From the NCBI RefSeq assembly GCF_012489685.1, contig NC_080044.1, positions 70,666,732 to 70,730,731 of the forward strand: a stretch of DNA of 64,000 nucleotides, written 5' to 3'. This DNA is from Lotus japonicus (taxonomy: Eukaryota > Streptophyta > Magnoliopsida > Fabales > Fabaceae). Made by a program: the position numbers and the translations under genes. Shown piece by piece: positions 32,522 to 44,000 of the stretch (the first letter of the stretch is position 1; each line of letters begins with the position of its first letter). The notes beneath the pieces were generated by a model. It worked only from the letters and a program-made list of their open reading frames with translations. It searched no databases and was not told where the DNA came from.

Positions 32522-33137
32522 ATTGAAATTCGTACAATTGAATAACTAACAAAAAAAAAATGCTTAACCAAATCTCAAATTCTGCAAAACATATCAGGGG
32601 ATGATTTAATGATGGCTAATAAACAATAGCTAATTTAATCTACAGTGAAAAAAAGAGAAAAAAAATTCTTTATGAACGTGATTATGCGAGTTCGTTTTCA
32701 CACAGTAAAATAAACCAAGCTTGATTCAGATCAACAGAAAATCGTTTCACATTCTTAACTATAAGTTCGAACAATAATTTTTTATCTGTGCGTTACACGA
32801 AGAACTATTAGTTCAAACAATCAGTTTTTATTCGTGCGTTACACGAATAATTTTCTCTTGTGCTTAAGACATGTTCCCATACTTTAGCGACATTTTCAAA
32901 TACTAAAGGACATACTTAATGAGAGATATATAATGCAACATAATGCGTCCCTCTAATTTAATTTCCCTCTATTTATAACTCATCTCGTCCTAGTACTAAG
33001 TAACTACTATAATATCATCTAACTAACTTCTCTGCGTGTCCGTGGTAGCTCTATGGACTCTCAGCACCAGGTCAACTCCCTTTTTCCTGTAATTAACATT
33101 AAATAAAACTAAGATAAATTAAGAAAAAAAATAAGAA

Positions 33138-33510
33138 ATAAACAACATAAATCCTAATCAAATATAAAATTTAAAAAGGTACTAATTAAAGATAGATAAA
33201 AACAAACAAAATCTAGCAAATCACAATAAAAACTAATAAAACCATGAATTAAATAAAAATCCGAAAATTCAATAAAATACCATAAAATTTAATTAATACT
33301 CTAAAAATCAGAAATAAAGTAAAAGACCTAAGATAGAATCAAGAAATAAACAATATAAATCCCAACCAAATCTAAAATTTAAAAAGGTACTAATTAAAGA
33401 TAGATAAAAACTAATAAAATCTAGCAAATCACAATAAAAACTCATAAAATCCTGAATTAAATAAAAATCCAAAAATTCAATAATTCAATAAAATACCATA
33501 AAAATTAATT
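33138..33510. repeat. Tandem repeat of about 208 bp in Helitron B
   Basis: Two copies of an A-rich unit containing GGTACTAATTAAAGATAGAT and AATCTAGCAAATCACAATAA. A related piece occurs near 32069 in Helitron A, which supports kinship of the two elements. Confidence 0.7.
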
Positions 33511-34719
33511 AATACTCTACACGTGTCAAGAAAAGAGAAGGCAAATGAGAATTAATCTGTGAGTGACACGTATCAAATTGGCCTGAGAATTAATTTGAGA
33601 GTGACACCTCATCAAATTGGCCTGATGGAAGTTCTTTTTTTCTAATATATATTGATACTAGTTTTATACCCGTGCATTCACGGGGTAATTTATTTTAAAA
33701 AATTATGAGAAAACATTAATATTTAATTTAAAAAATTAAATTAATTTTAACATCAAAATATATTTTTCCGTAAATTATATATATATATATTATATTTTTT
33801 TATTAATTTTAACACGAACAAATTTTCATGTAATATGTTCCTCCCCGTGATATGTTTATCTTTGTAATTTTTCCAAAAATAAAAGGAAGATATTTTGCCA
33901 TGTAGTATACTTTTAACATGGAGTTATATTTTAAAGTAGTGAAATTTTATTAAAATTTATTGTTGTATTAATTTTACATAAAAGCATCTTCTTGTAATAT
34001 ATTTTAATCTTGGCACGACATATTTTCATCATCATATTATTGTACTTTGATTGATAATATATATATATATATATATATGTTTACTTCCAAAATTATTTTA
34101 AAATAATGAAAAAGGTACTTAAATGAAATTAAACTTTAATTAAAAAGAAGTTTTAGTATTCAACTTTTTTCATGTAAAATACTTTATCTTGTGATACTTG
34201 TTTTATCATGTAATTTAAACACATACTTGTAACATTTTCATACTTTTATTTATATTTACTGTTAAAATTATTAAACAAATTATGAAAATGTTTTTATTTT
34301 ATATAAAAATTTACTTTTCTATTAGTTTTAACATTAACTTATTTTCTTGTAAAATGCTTCATCTCGTAAGAGGTTTTTGTTATTTAATTTCAACAAAATC
34401 AAAAGCAGACTATATAATTATATAGTACATTTTAACATTAATCTATGCATGTTAGAAAGAAAATCATATATATTATCTAAAATTTGGCATTTTAAAGTAA
34501 ATTCCTATTAAGTGTAACAAATTATAACACCTAATAAAACACCACAATTTGATATGCAATAAAGAAATGAATAATGAAACATAGAGGGCAAGGAAATTCC
34601 TGAGAGTTGTCGATTATGAATACTTTTAGTAAGTCGATTCCAAGAACAATATATTTGACTTTTAAAAAAAAGTTAATTTAAAAAACAATCAAATCTTTGG
34701 TGTAGGTATCATTGTTGAC

Positions 34720-34970
34720 TTTTTTTTATAAGCAAATATTATTTGTTAGTAATGTTATGTTAGTAAATTAATCTCTCCTCAGGATTCGAACCGTGAAACT
34801 TATTATGATTTTGATTGGTGAAAATAAGATGTGATAGGTGAGAGATATAGTATTAAATGAGGGTGTACATGGAATAAATTGAGAAAAAATGCATTGGGTT
34901 TGTAAAACAACCAAAGTTTTGGAATTTAGACTAAAATTAATACAACAAAAGTTCAGGAACGGAGGGAGTA
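34720..34970 (-). mobile_element. Truncated SINE adjoining a Stowaway-like MITE
   Basis: B box GGTTCGAATCC (34782-34792) and a 3' part with TAATTTACTAACA link the SINE to the family at 31018. Its 5' half is replaced by a Stowaway copy ending CTCCCTCCGTTCCTGAAC at 34968, related to the one at 24173. Confidence 0.6.
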
Positions 34971-37524
34971 TTAAAGTCAAGTAAAAGCTTGCCTTTAGTT
35001 TTCACCATGTTTGTCATTATATATTATATAGTCTCAAGGAGAAGTTGAGAAGCATAGAAAGAGATTTACCCAAACTTTAGGTTTCTATTTTCCTCACCAA
35101 GGTTCTCATTGGGAGGAAAAAGAATAATGTTAAAAAATAGAAAAATCCAATATTATTGCTAAGAGTCAGAATCTCATCATGATTACTTATTAAGCTTGTT
35201 GGAAAAGAATAATGTTAGAAAATAGAAAAATCTCATTATTGCTAGGAGTCAGAATTTCCTCATGATTACTTAGTAAACTTCTCGGAAAAGAATAATGTTC
35301 AAAAATTGGTTAGATATTAGTAAGAGTTATGTGAAATATTCTTGAAAAAAGAATAATAAATAATTTTATTTTCATCATGATTACTATATTGAATGAAAAA
35401 TGAAAGTCATCTCCGTTTTATAGGTACAACAATTTCATATAAAAATCATCCTCCTGCCATAGCAAGAGAAAGAGACGCCTCCCCAATAACAGACTCTCCT
35501 AACGGCTTGCTCCAATATCTCTATTACAATCAATCTTTGGTGAACACCAAACATCATTTCTTTGCTGGCACGAAATGTAGGTTTGAAGAGTTGAGCTTTC
35601 TTAAAAACAAATTTTGTTACTTCTAGGCTAGAAATCATCACTCGAGAACAACATGTGAGACTTCAACATAGAGGCATACCTATAGAAAAAGGAATACACA
35701 ATTATATGATCGCATCATCCAATAGCCTTTTAGTTGTAGTTATTCCCTTGAATTAAATTTTTCGTGTTCATATTCAGCTCATGAATCTGAAAAGACCAAA
35801 TGTTCGTTAAATTCAATAATCAGGCGTCAAAGAGAATTAATTAGAGAAAAAAAACAGATCTTTAGCTTTGCATAGAAACGATATTCGTAAGTAATAAAAA
35901 GCATATTTATCATACATTTTATTAGGTGGAATTGCGTTCTAATATGAGATCGAATAATAAGAGCAGGTATGAAAATTGGAATAAATTGAACCCAAGGACA
36001 GTTCAAGAACGGTGGATGGCTAACTGTCTTCCAAACACCCCAACATCAATTGAAAGTTATGCTATCAAGCAGTATGATCATTTTCAAAGCAATCATAAAT
36101 TCACAATCAAGGCAAGATATTTAGTCTCTGCTGTGGAAGCAAAGGAGAGCTGTGGATCAAATAAAGTGAATCAAGAAAGAAAATAGTACCAAGTTATCAA
36201 TTCCATGAAGAGCATCGAATTAGAGAATTTTTATAGTGCACATATTATTTAAAGTATAACACCAGAACATCATGCAAGTGTATCCAACTCTATTTCTTAA
36301 ATATTTTGTCAGAGAGCTGCGATGATAAAGGAAAGGATTTGAAAACTAAAAAAAATAATGAAATTTTTTTTAAAAAAAAGACTGTCCAAGCAGCACTCAT
36401 AAATTAATCTAAATCAAACCATGAGCTTAAGCACAATTCCAGAAAAGTATAAAGCAAGGGCTAAATTTACATTAATAGAAACTGTACAGAGATATCTTCA
36501 TCTTTATCAAAGTGTCATGCATAAAACCAGACATAATTATTATGTTTATATTGCAGGTGAAGCTTGCTTTTCTTCCCCTTCACTATTAGACTTGTTTTGG
36601 CTAGTCTCTTCAAATTTCAGTACTGAGTGGAAAACTCCAAGGAATGCTATGCTAACTATCAAAAAGAAAAATCAGCTTATGACTTATGAACATTGCACTT
36701 GGCATGCTTACTTAACTGACATGAGTTTAGAGGAAACACCTCACGAAATGCATTACATTCTTACTTTTCTAGCAACAAAGGCCCAAAGAAAGGATGTCCA
36801 TAACAGACTGTATGTCAAACACTACCCAGAAAAACTAAATGATGCTCGAACTCAAAATTGGTACATCAAATACTCAATGCTTCAACTGGTAAAAATGATA
36901 TATCACACTTTAAAAACAATAAGGGGCAGCAACACTGCAAAGAAGTAAAGCTATCTTTATCCAAGAGACTTCCACTAAACCATGGAAAAAGCAATTTCAG
37001 GGCAAGTCACATGTCAGAGAAGGGCATACCTATTCTTATAAGTTGCTGATATATTGGTTAATGTGATGATTCAGGTGGTATATTGCATTCTTCAAATACT
37101 TGCTCAAACAAAGGGGGGGATAGATCAGATCCATCAAACCAAAGTTGAATAAAAGCAGGAGCGATAAATGAACTTGAACTATATGGACAGGTGATTAGTA
37201 CTCACTTCAAGAACTCGTGAAGGGAGACCACCAAACAATAAAAGAAAAGTGATTTGATATATGTGTTTGAGTAGTAGACAAAATCCAACCTCAGTAAAAC
37301 TGAAATACCGAATAATAAGAGTTAGAATATCTGTAAGACTTGCAATGACAAAGGACACAAATTTTTTTCTCAATTCAAACTTATACATGATAGTCTTCAT
37401 CAAGGAAGCATGAATTGTGTGTCTTTGAAAAACTTAAACCATTGTATAAGCTGCATCTGAAATAAGAGATAATAATCAAAAGTACTTGAGAAGAGAAAAG
37501 TATTGGAGTACAGAAAACCCATAC

Positions 37525-37722
37525 CTGAATCGAGAAGGTCATTAGAAACAGAATAGCGTGTCAGAATCGCGTGCTCGTAATGAAACGGAGAAGGGGGCGT
37601 CGATTAGGTTGCGGCGGCGATTTGGAAACGGTGATAGGGATCGGATGAAGGCGGAGAGGAGAAGGCGGCGATGAGAGAATGAGATTGATGAGCGATAAGG
37701 CGAGATCGTTGAGAGAGAACAT
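37525..37722 (-). pseudogene. GC-rich captured first-exon-like segment in Helitron C
   Basis: On the minus strand an ATG at 37722 is followed by GC-rich, serine/proline-coding sequence and a good donor site (CAG/GTATGG) at 37524. The base composition differs sharply from the AT-rich surroundings. This suggests a host 5' exon carried near the Helitron 5' end. The frame from ATG meets TGA before the donor, so it is leader-like or already decayed. Source gene not recognised. Confidence 0.4.
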
Positions 37723-38606
37723 TTTTGAGAGAGAGAGAGAGCGCTGGAACTTGAAACTTGAAATTTGAAATCACACAGTGAGAGAGAAACATGAAACTTG
37801 AAATTTTGAGAAAGAAAGAGAAAATGGAAAAAAATGAAAAATGCTGAAAAAATGCCACGTGGATCATGATGAAGAATAGGTATTGAAATGTCACCTGGAA
37901 TAGTGGGACCCTGAACAATTCCTATTTTTATATATTATGGATTATGGATTGATGATTTGGTGAAAACATTGGTGTTGTTTTTTTAGCTGACCCTACAATA
38001 GGAGACTAAAAGCTAGGAGCTATGAGGAGGAGACTATGAATGGTTTTATTAGAGTTCGTAAAATGCATATACAACAACAATGTCATGACTATCACCCCCT
38101 TGTTTGTTCGATTGATGTCCTCACGACCCCCAAGAGTTTCTTTGAGCATAGGGAAAGATATGTGTTACAACTTACAATCAGCACTGATAGTCTGATACAA
38201 CTAGAAATCAAAACATTCCCTCCATTTTCCCAACAAACACGTACAACAATACGCTTTCCCATTATGTAGCATGTATGAGATTACCAAAAGAGGAGGGAAT
38301 GAGGGATGATATGTTTGCAAATTGAACTTTCTCAACTAGTTGCCCCACGGATCTTGACCATTCATTTTAAATATATCCAACATTCTCTAAATTCTATATG
38401 GAGAAAAAGGATGGGTTAACACTCCAATTACACTCACATTTATAAAGATATAGTAAAAAAAGAGAGAAATAAATGAGATAAAATGTGTAATATATTAGAT
38501 AAAGAAAATAGAAATATAAAGAAAAAACAACTAGAAATAATATGGAAGGGAAAATGAAATATGAATAAATCAAAACTGATTCCCTTTTATGAAAGTTTTT
38601 TTTTTT

Positions 38607-40354
38607 GGGTTAATCGTCTACTTGGTCCCTGTCTTTGTCTCGCCGTCTGAAATTAGTCCCTCCCTGAAAAATTTACAAATCTAGGTCCTCTCGTTTGCAA
38701 TGTGTGTGGAGCAGGTCCTCGCCGGAGCTCCGAGCTCCGGCGAGTGATGACTTGGAACGCTGACCGGATTAAATTTGCTTACATGGAAAATAAAAAATTT
38801 ACACATCAGCAAAGTAAATTAATTAATCAAGCTGATTTGGGTTTTTTATTTTCTTCCAATTAAAATTAACAAAAAAATGTTTAATTACTGAAAACTTAAT
38901 TAAAATACTCATGTTCATACTCCAATTAAAACTCAAAAGCTAAATTAATCAATCCTTCATCTTCATCCCCTTAATCAACCTTTCATCTTTCCAAGCCCAG
39001 CCAAGCCACCACCAACCAGAAACCCAACCCCACCTCCAGAAAGCTCAACAACCCAGCAGCCCCACCCATACCCAGCCACCACGACCCAAACCTAGCCACC
39101 GAGCAACCACCACCCAGAAACCCACCCCCACCTCCAGCAAGTTCAACAATCCAGCAACCATTTTCTTCCCTCGACCCAAGTTCAACAACCCACCCACCAC
39201 ACTAGCATTAAATCACATGAACCTCGACCCTAATAGGATAGTGGGGAAGATATCCCAGGCTACAGCAGAAACGAAAAAGAGAGAGAGATGGGAGAGGGAG
39301 AGAGCACAGTGGAACCAGAACCAGAAGCAACCGAGACATCAACAACAACATCAACATCAACGACAACATCATCATCAACAACATGGAACCTTGGACAACA
39401 TACCCAGATACTGAACTTGTCGGAGAACCTCATCAATGGGGAACTTAACACAAAGATTGAAGCTGCGAGAGAAATCAGAAGACTCATTCGCAAATCTTCA
39501 TCTCCCAAGACCCGCTTCAAGCTCGCTGCCGCTGGTGTCATTCAACCCCTCGTCTTCATGCTCTCTTCTTCCAACATTGATGCCCGTGAATCCTCTCTCC
39601 TCGCTCTCCTCAACCTCGCTGTTCGCAATGAAAGGTACTTCTAGTTCTATGCCACTACTACCCCCAAAGATGTGTTCTTTTTCTGAAATCTAAAATGGGT
39701 TTCAGATTTCAGAAACGAAAAAGAAAAAAAAAAGAGGAAGAACAAGAAGGGCCAAACAACGGCCACGAAAGAACAACGAAAATCGTTGATTTCCCCTGAA
39801 ACTCCACCATGAAAATCGTTGACAACAGACATAGTAAGAAGATGCAAGAATGGTTGAAGAAGACAGTGGTGGCGGAAATCATGGTGTGTGTGTGAGTGTG
39901 AGTGAGAGAGAGAATGGAGATGAGTGTGGCTATGGCTATGGGTGGTTTGATTGGGTGGAGAGAGCAAAGGAAGCAAAATCAAAATCAGAAGCCAGGGGAA
40001 TGAAATCAGAAGATGAGGAGAAGAAGAAGAACCCAAATTTGATTGGAAATTTGGGGGAATTGGGGTTAATTTGTTTTTGTTAATTAAATTAGGTTTAGAT
40101 TTGTTAATTGATTTTATTTTTTTATTTAATTTAAATTTTTTATGTATAATTTATTTTTTATTTATTTTTAAAATCCACGTCAGCATTTTAATCCCAGTCA
40201 GCATGCCTATTCATCACTTGCCGGAGCTTCGGGCTCCAGCGAGGACCTGCTCCGGACTTATTGCAAACGAGAGGACCTAGACTTGCAAATTTTCCGGGGA
40301 GGGACTAATTTCAAACGACGAGACAAAGACATGGACCAAGTAGACGGTTAACCC
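38607..40354. mobile_element. Pack-type TIR element (MULE-like) with 150-bp inverted repeats
   Basis: It starts GGGTTAATCGTCTACTTGG and ends with the inverted copy GGGTTAACCGTCTACTTGG. The inverted repeats match for about 150 bases, including GGAGCAGGTCCTCGC. Runs of 11 T on both sides look like a duplicated target in poly-T. Unit 1 has no insertion at the matching place near 25892. It carries a host ARM-repeat exon and no transposase. Confidence 0.8.
39288..39634 (+). pseudogene. Captured first exon of an ARM-repeat / U-box-like gene
   Basis: ATG at 39288 starts a 347-base exon: an acidic Thr/Ser-rich leader, then EAAREIRRLIRKSS and a typical armadillo-type helix set (AAGVIQPLVFML, ARESSLLALLNLAV), ending at a GT donor (39635) after NER. 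This matches the start of plant ARM-repeat proteins related to U-box E3 ligases. The downstream exons are absent. The frame is open, so the capture may be recent. Confidence 0.7.
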
Positions 40355-40511
40355 TTTTTTTTTTTGAAGAGACACCCTAATCTCCACCATCTTTTAGGTG
40401 TATCGGAAATATAAATTACACCATTTAATCTCTGGACCTTTCCCTCATAAACTCATATGTCCCCAGCTCTTACCTCATTATCTATTATTTAGGGACCTTT
40501 TGGGTGTATAT

Positions 40512-40701
40512 TACTCCCTCCGTCCCGTATTATAAGACATCTGGTATCCGGTCACCCTTTGAATGCAGTCAGATTCAGAATTTAGTCATAGTTAAGACTC
40601 CTCATCCTCTCCCAGAATGCATTGTGTGGAGATTGAGAACTCGAGCGCTCTTCCCACACACACTCGACCTGCGTTGCCAATTGAGCTACCCCTCTTAAAT
40701 A
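40512..40701 (-). mobile_element. tRNA-derived SINE with 8-bp target duplication
   Basis: On the minus strand: A box TAGCTCAATTGGC (40676-40688) and B-box-like CGAGTTCTCAATC (40631-40643). GTGTATAT flanks it at 40504-40511 and 40702-40709. Unit 1 has a single GTGTATAT near 26050. Confidence 0.7.
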
Positions 40702-40942
40702 GTGTATATGAATGTGTGAGAATCAATCATTTTCCAAAAATAAATAGGTGAGGAAATTTGAAAAGTCCACAACAGTCTTAATCCCCAAAGCAGCTGGTTC
40801 AGTTCGTCAATGGTGACTGCTCACTTTACCAACCAATCACAAAATTAGAATTTTCAGTACCTTCATACTTCAATAAAGATATATCATTTTTAACTTTAAT
40901 TAATACTACTCCTATGTTTTGATTACACTATACACTCACTCA

Positions 40943-40950
40943 TATATAAA
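40943..40950 (+). promoter_or_regulatory. MKK2 TATA box
   Basis: TATATAAA about 90 bases before the ATG, followed by a GA/CT-rich leader. Conserved in the orphan copy at 26519. Confidence 0.5.
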
Positions 40951-41038
40951 CAGAGAGAGAGAGAAGAGAGAGACTCACTCACTGAAAATCAAGCTGAGAC
41001 TCTTTCTCTCTCTATCAGAGGCTGTGAACCCCATCATC

Positions 41039-44000
41039 ATGAATAGAGGAAACTTTGGTCTCAATCTCAAACTCTCTGTTCCTGCACCTAATGAGGCCAC
41101 TTATGCCAAATTCCTGTGAGTTCATTGAATTTGATTGATTAATCTGTGTTGTGTTTGTATGAATGTGATTGATTGTTTCTGGTTTTGGGTTTTGAATGAT
41201 CAATTTGAGATTTTGACATCTGGGTATGTGTTGTAGGACTCAAAGTGGCACTTTTAAGGATGGGGATCTGCTTGTGAACAGGGATGGAGTTCGAATTGTC
41301 TCTCAGAGTGAAGTGGAAGCTGTAATAATTTTCTCTCTCAATCTTTTGTTTTCCCCCAATTTGTTTTTTCAGTTGTTTATTGATTCATCTTGATATATAT
41401 CCAGTGAGATCGTTCAATTGTTTGTTCTGTTCTGTTGCATTTGATTTTTTGGATCTGAGGAATTAGGTTCTTTGGTGACAAGGGTTTCCAAACCCAAATG
41501 GAGCATTATTTGTTTCAAAATGAAGATTGAATTTTGTCAAATGGATTATTTGTTGTTACCCCTTATAATTTGGGTTAAGATATCAAACTGCTAATGTTGT
41601 AAGTTGTAACTGGAATTGGGTATTCTTAACGAATTTACTCGTGTCTCACGAATTTTGATAAGCATAAGTCATCCGCTGCGTGAGCCATTAAACAATTTTG
41701 AGTCTTTAAATTCATTTCACTTCTATCCAAGAAATTGATAAAGGTTTACACTTAAACATTTTTGTAGAAATGATTTTGCATTCTAAGATCATGTTGGATC
41801 CTCTTCTTCCACCCTTTAGGGAGGATGCTAGGGATTCCTGGATCCAAGTAATTAACCCCTTGTTTCTGCAAGAATCTTGTGTGATTTGCCTGAATCAATT
41901 AAAACTACTTGTTAGTATGGACGCTTTTATCTACTTCTGATGTTACATGGTCAATTTTTTATAGAAAACAGAACTAGTGGATAGTAGATACATGGGCATG
42001 TTAAATGAGGACCCGGCATTGATTCCCATGCACACTTTTATTGATGACTCTGTTTGAATTTTTTCCTGTTAAACTCTACAAATCTACAGTAATCAGCTGT
42101 AAATCCCAACCATTGGGGTTTTTTGGTATAATAAGGGCAGTAATGTTGGCCTTTATGTTTAGAAAAAAAAAACCATAATACACGCGCTAGCTAAATTCTG
42201 ACTTGGTTATATGTGGGCTTAATGTTTGTTTTATGTTTTCAGCCACCCCCAATCAAGGCAGTGGACAACCAGTTAAGTTTGGCAGACATAGACGTAATCA
42301 AAGTTGTTGGAAAGGGAAGTGGAGGGGTAGTGCAATTGGTGCAACACAAATGGACTAGTCAGTTTTTTGCATTAAAGGTATACCTGCTGTATATCTCATC
42401 CCTTTCTTTGAGTTTATATCTCTGTTCTCTCGTTCCTAGTTAGTTCACCTTTATTGGCATTCTCTACCCACATTGCATACTTGTAGACATGATGCCATTC
42501 CACTCTCCATTACATCAACGAGGAGTGCTTGCAACACTCACTCTAACACTATTTTCATCACTCTCCCTTCTATTGGTTAAAATTCATGTAGGTCCTACTA
42601 AATTGGAAGTGAGACCCACATTTTAGTGGATCCCTCATGAATTTCAACCGATGAAAGAGAGGGTGTTGAAAAGAGTGTTAGAGTGAGTGTTGCTTGCATT
42701 TCTCTACATCAATTTCATTCAATTCATTGAGCAAGGTAATTTGAAACTTATTATCTACATCAAGTGTTAGAGTGAGTGTTGCTTGCATTTCTCTACATCA
42801 ATTTCATTCAATTCATTGAGCAAGGGAATTTGAAACTTATTTTCTCCATGCCATTTCTGGGTCACTTGAGCGCATATTATATACTATAAGTTTCAGAAAG
42901 CAATTTTTTTCCATTTGCGTTTCATGATTTAGTTTCAGTAGGAGTAACTCAATTTCATTGAAGTAGTCAGTGAGGTAATTTTTATTTTGTTGCTGATGAT
43001 TCCTTGTCGATTATGTCAGATGTCCGAACATATCCTTTTGTTCCCCCTGCTTTTGACTTTAGAATTGTGTTTAATTAACATAACGATTGAGATGTTGGTC
43101 TCTTCTCATAGGAACTTGTATATTTTAATCAATTGCTGGACAAGACAAATTTAAGTTATGATTTGAACTCTGATTACATCTGGACTTAAGATCATCAATG
43201 CCCCTGCCCGCCCTTCGTTGTTGACCATTCCCTTTCTTTACTTAATTTTTGGAAGGAGCGCAATGATTTATTAATGTGTCCCATATTGGTTTCGTGCCCT
43301 GCTTTTGGAAATTTTAAATTTCATTTGTTTCTCTGTCTGGCTGCTAATTGAACAACTTAGTATTCTAGTTTTTTAGCTTGGAAGGCTACTACTTCTATAT
43401 CATGATTTTCTTATCACTAGGTACTTGAAGTTATGACTTATGAGCTAATTACTTTACTTTTTTATCTGATATTTTTACAAGGTTAATGCTATTATGTATA
43501 TCCGTTCAACCTTGTTCTTAAGTCACTTTGTATGAATTCTTCACAATTCAGATAATTCAAATGAACATTGAGGAGTCTATTCGCAAGCAGATAGCACAAG
43601 AACTGAAAATTAATCAATCAGCACAATGTCCTTATCTTGTTGTCTGCTACCAGTCATTTTATGATAATGGTGTCATATCAATCATCTTAGAGTACATGGA
43701 TGGAGGCTCCTTGGCTGATCTTCTGAAGAAAGTTAAAACAATTCCAGAGCCTTATCTAGCTGCCATCTGTAAGCAGGTAAGGAGCAAGACTATGTATTTC
43801 AGTCTCAAACCCATAATTCTTTTCACTGAATCCCGAACAATAGCTTAGCTGACCCCTTCGTTTATTCTTCTTTTTTTACGATGTAGGTGCTGAAGGGTTT
43901 AATGTATCTTCACCATGAAAGACATATCATCCACAGAGACTTAAAACCTTCTAATTTGTTGATTAATCATATAGGCGAAGTAAAGATTACCGACTTTGGT

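Larger units (their letters stand above)
32223..33655 (-). mobile_element. Helitron B of a tandem array
   Basis: On the minus strand it starts TCAATATATATTAG at 33655 and ends with hairpin CTCGTG-CATTA-CACGAG (palindromic stem at 32236-32252) and CTAG at 32223-32226. It contains a SINE and a tandem repeat but no coding. Confidence 0.7.
33658..37955 (-). mobile_element. Helitron C of a tandem array, with captured exon
   Basis: On the minus strand it starts TCATCAATCC at 37955 and ends with hairpin CCCGTG-AATG-CACGGG (33669-33684) and CTAG at 33658-33661. The insertion between A and T is proven by unit 1, where GAGTA and TTTGGTG are joined (24111/24112). Inside are a TA-rich stretch, a truncated SINE next to a Stowaway copy at 34720-34970, and a GC-rich exon-like segment at 37525-37722. 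No Rep/helicase coding. Confidence 0.7.
27750..42058. repeat. Segmental duplication, unit 2
   Basis: Counterpart of unit 1, enlarged by a 733-bp insertion at 27812-28545, the SINE at 31018, the Helitron array at 31474-37955, the TIR element at 38607-40354 and a SINE at 40512. It leads into the full MKK2 gene. Confidence 0.8.

Noticed and set aside
33138..33510. CRISPR-like spaced repeats
   Set aside because: A plain tandem duplication of about 208 bp with no short repeat and spacer design; the genome is a plant's.
35926..36186. 86-codon plus-strand frame in Helitron C
   Set aside because: No family features; too short and compositionally like its surroundings.
36421..36948. 175-codon plus-strand frame in Helitron C
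   Set aside because: No recognised motif; lies in AT-rich element DNA with no supporting promoter or splice pattern. A search of captured genes could change this.
39647..40036. His/Ser-rich minus-strand frame inside the TIR element
   Set aside because: Mirrors GA-rich sequence on the other strand; no domain.
40631..40688. Possible tRNA gene on the minus strand
   Set aside because: A-box and B-box are present but the acceptor stem does not pair and target duplications flank it, so it is a SINE.
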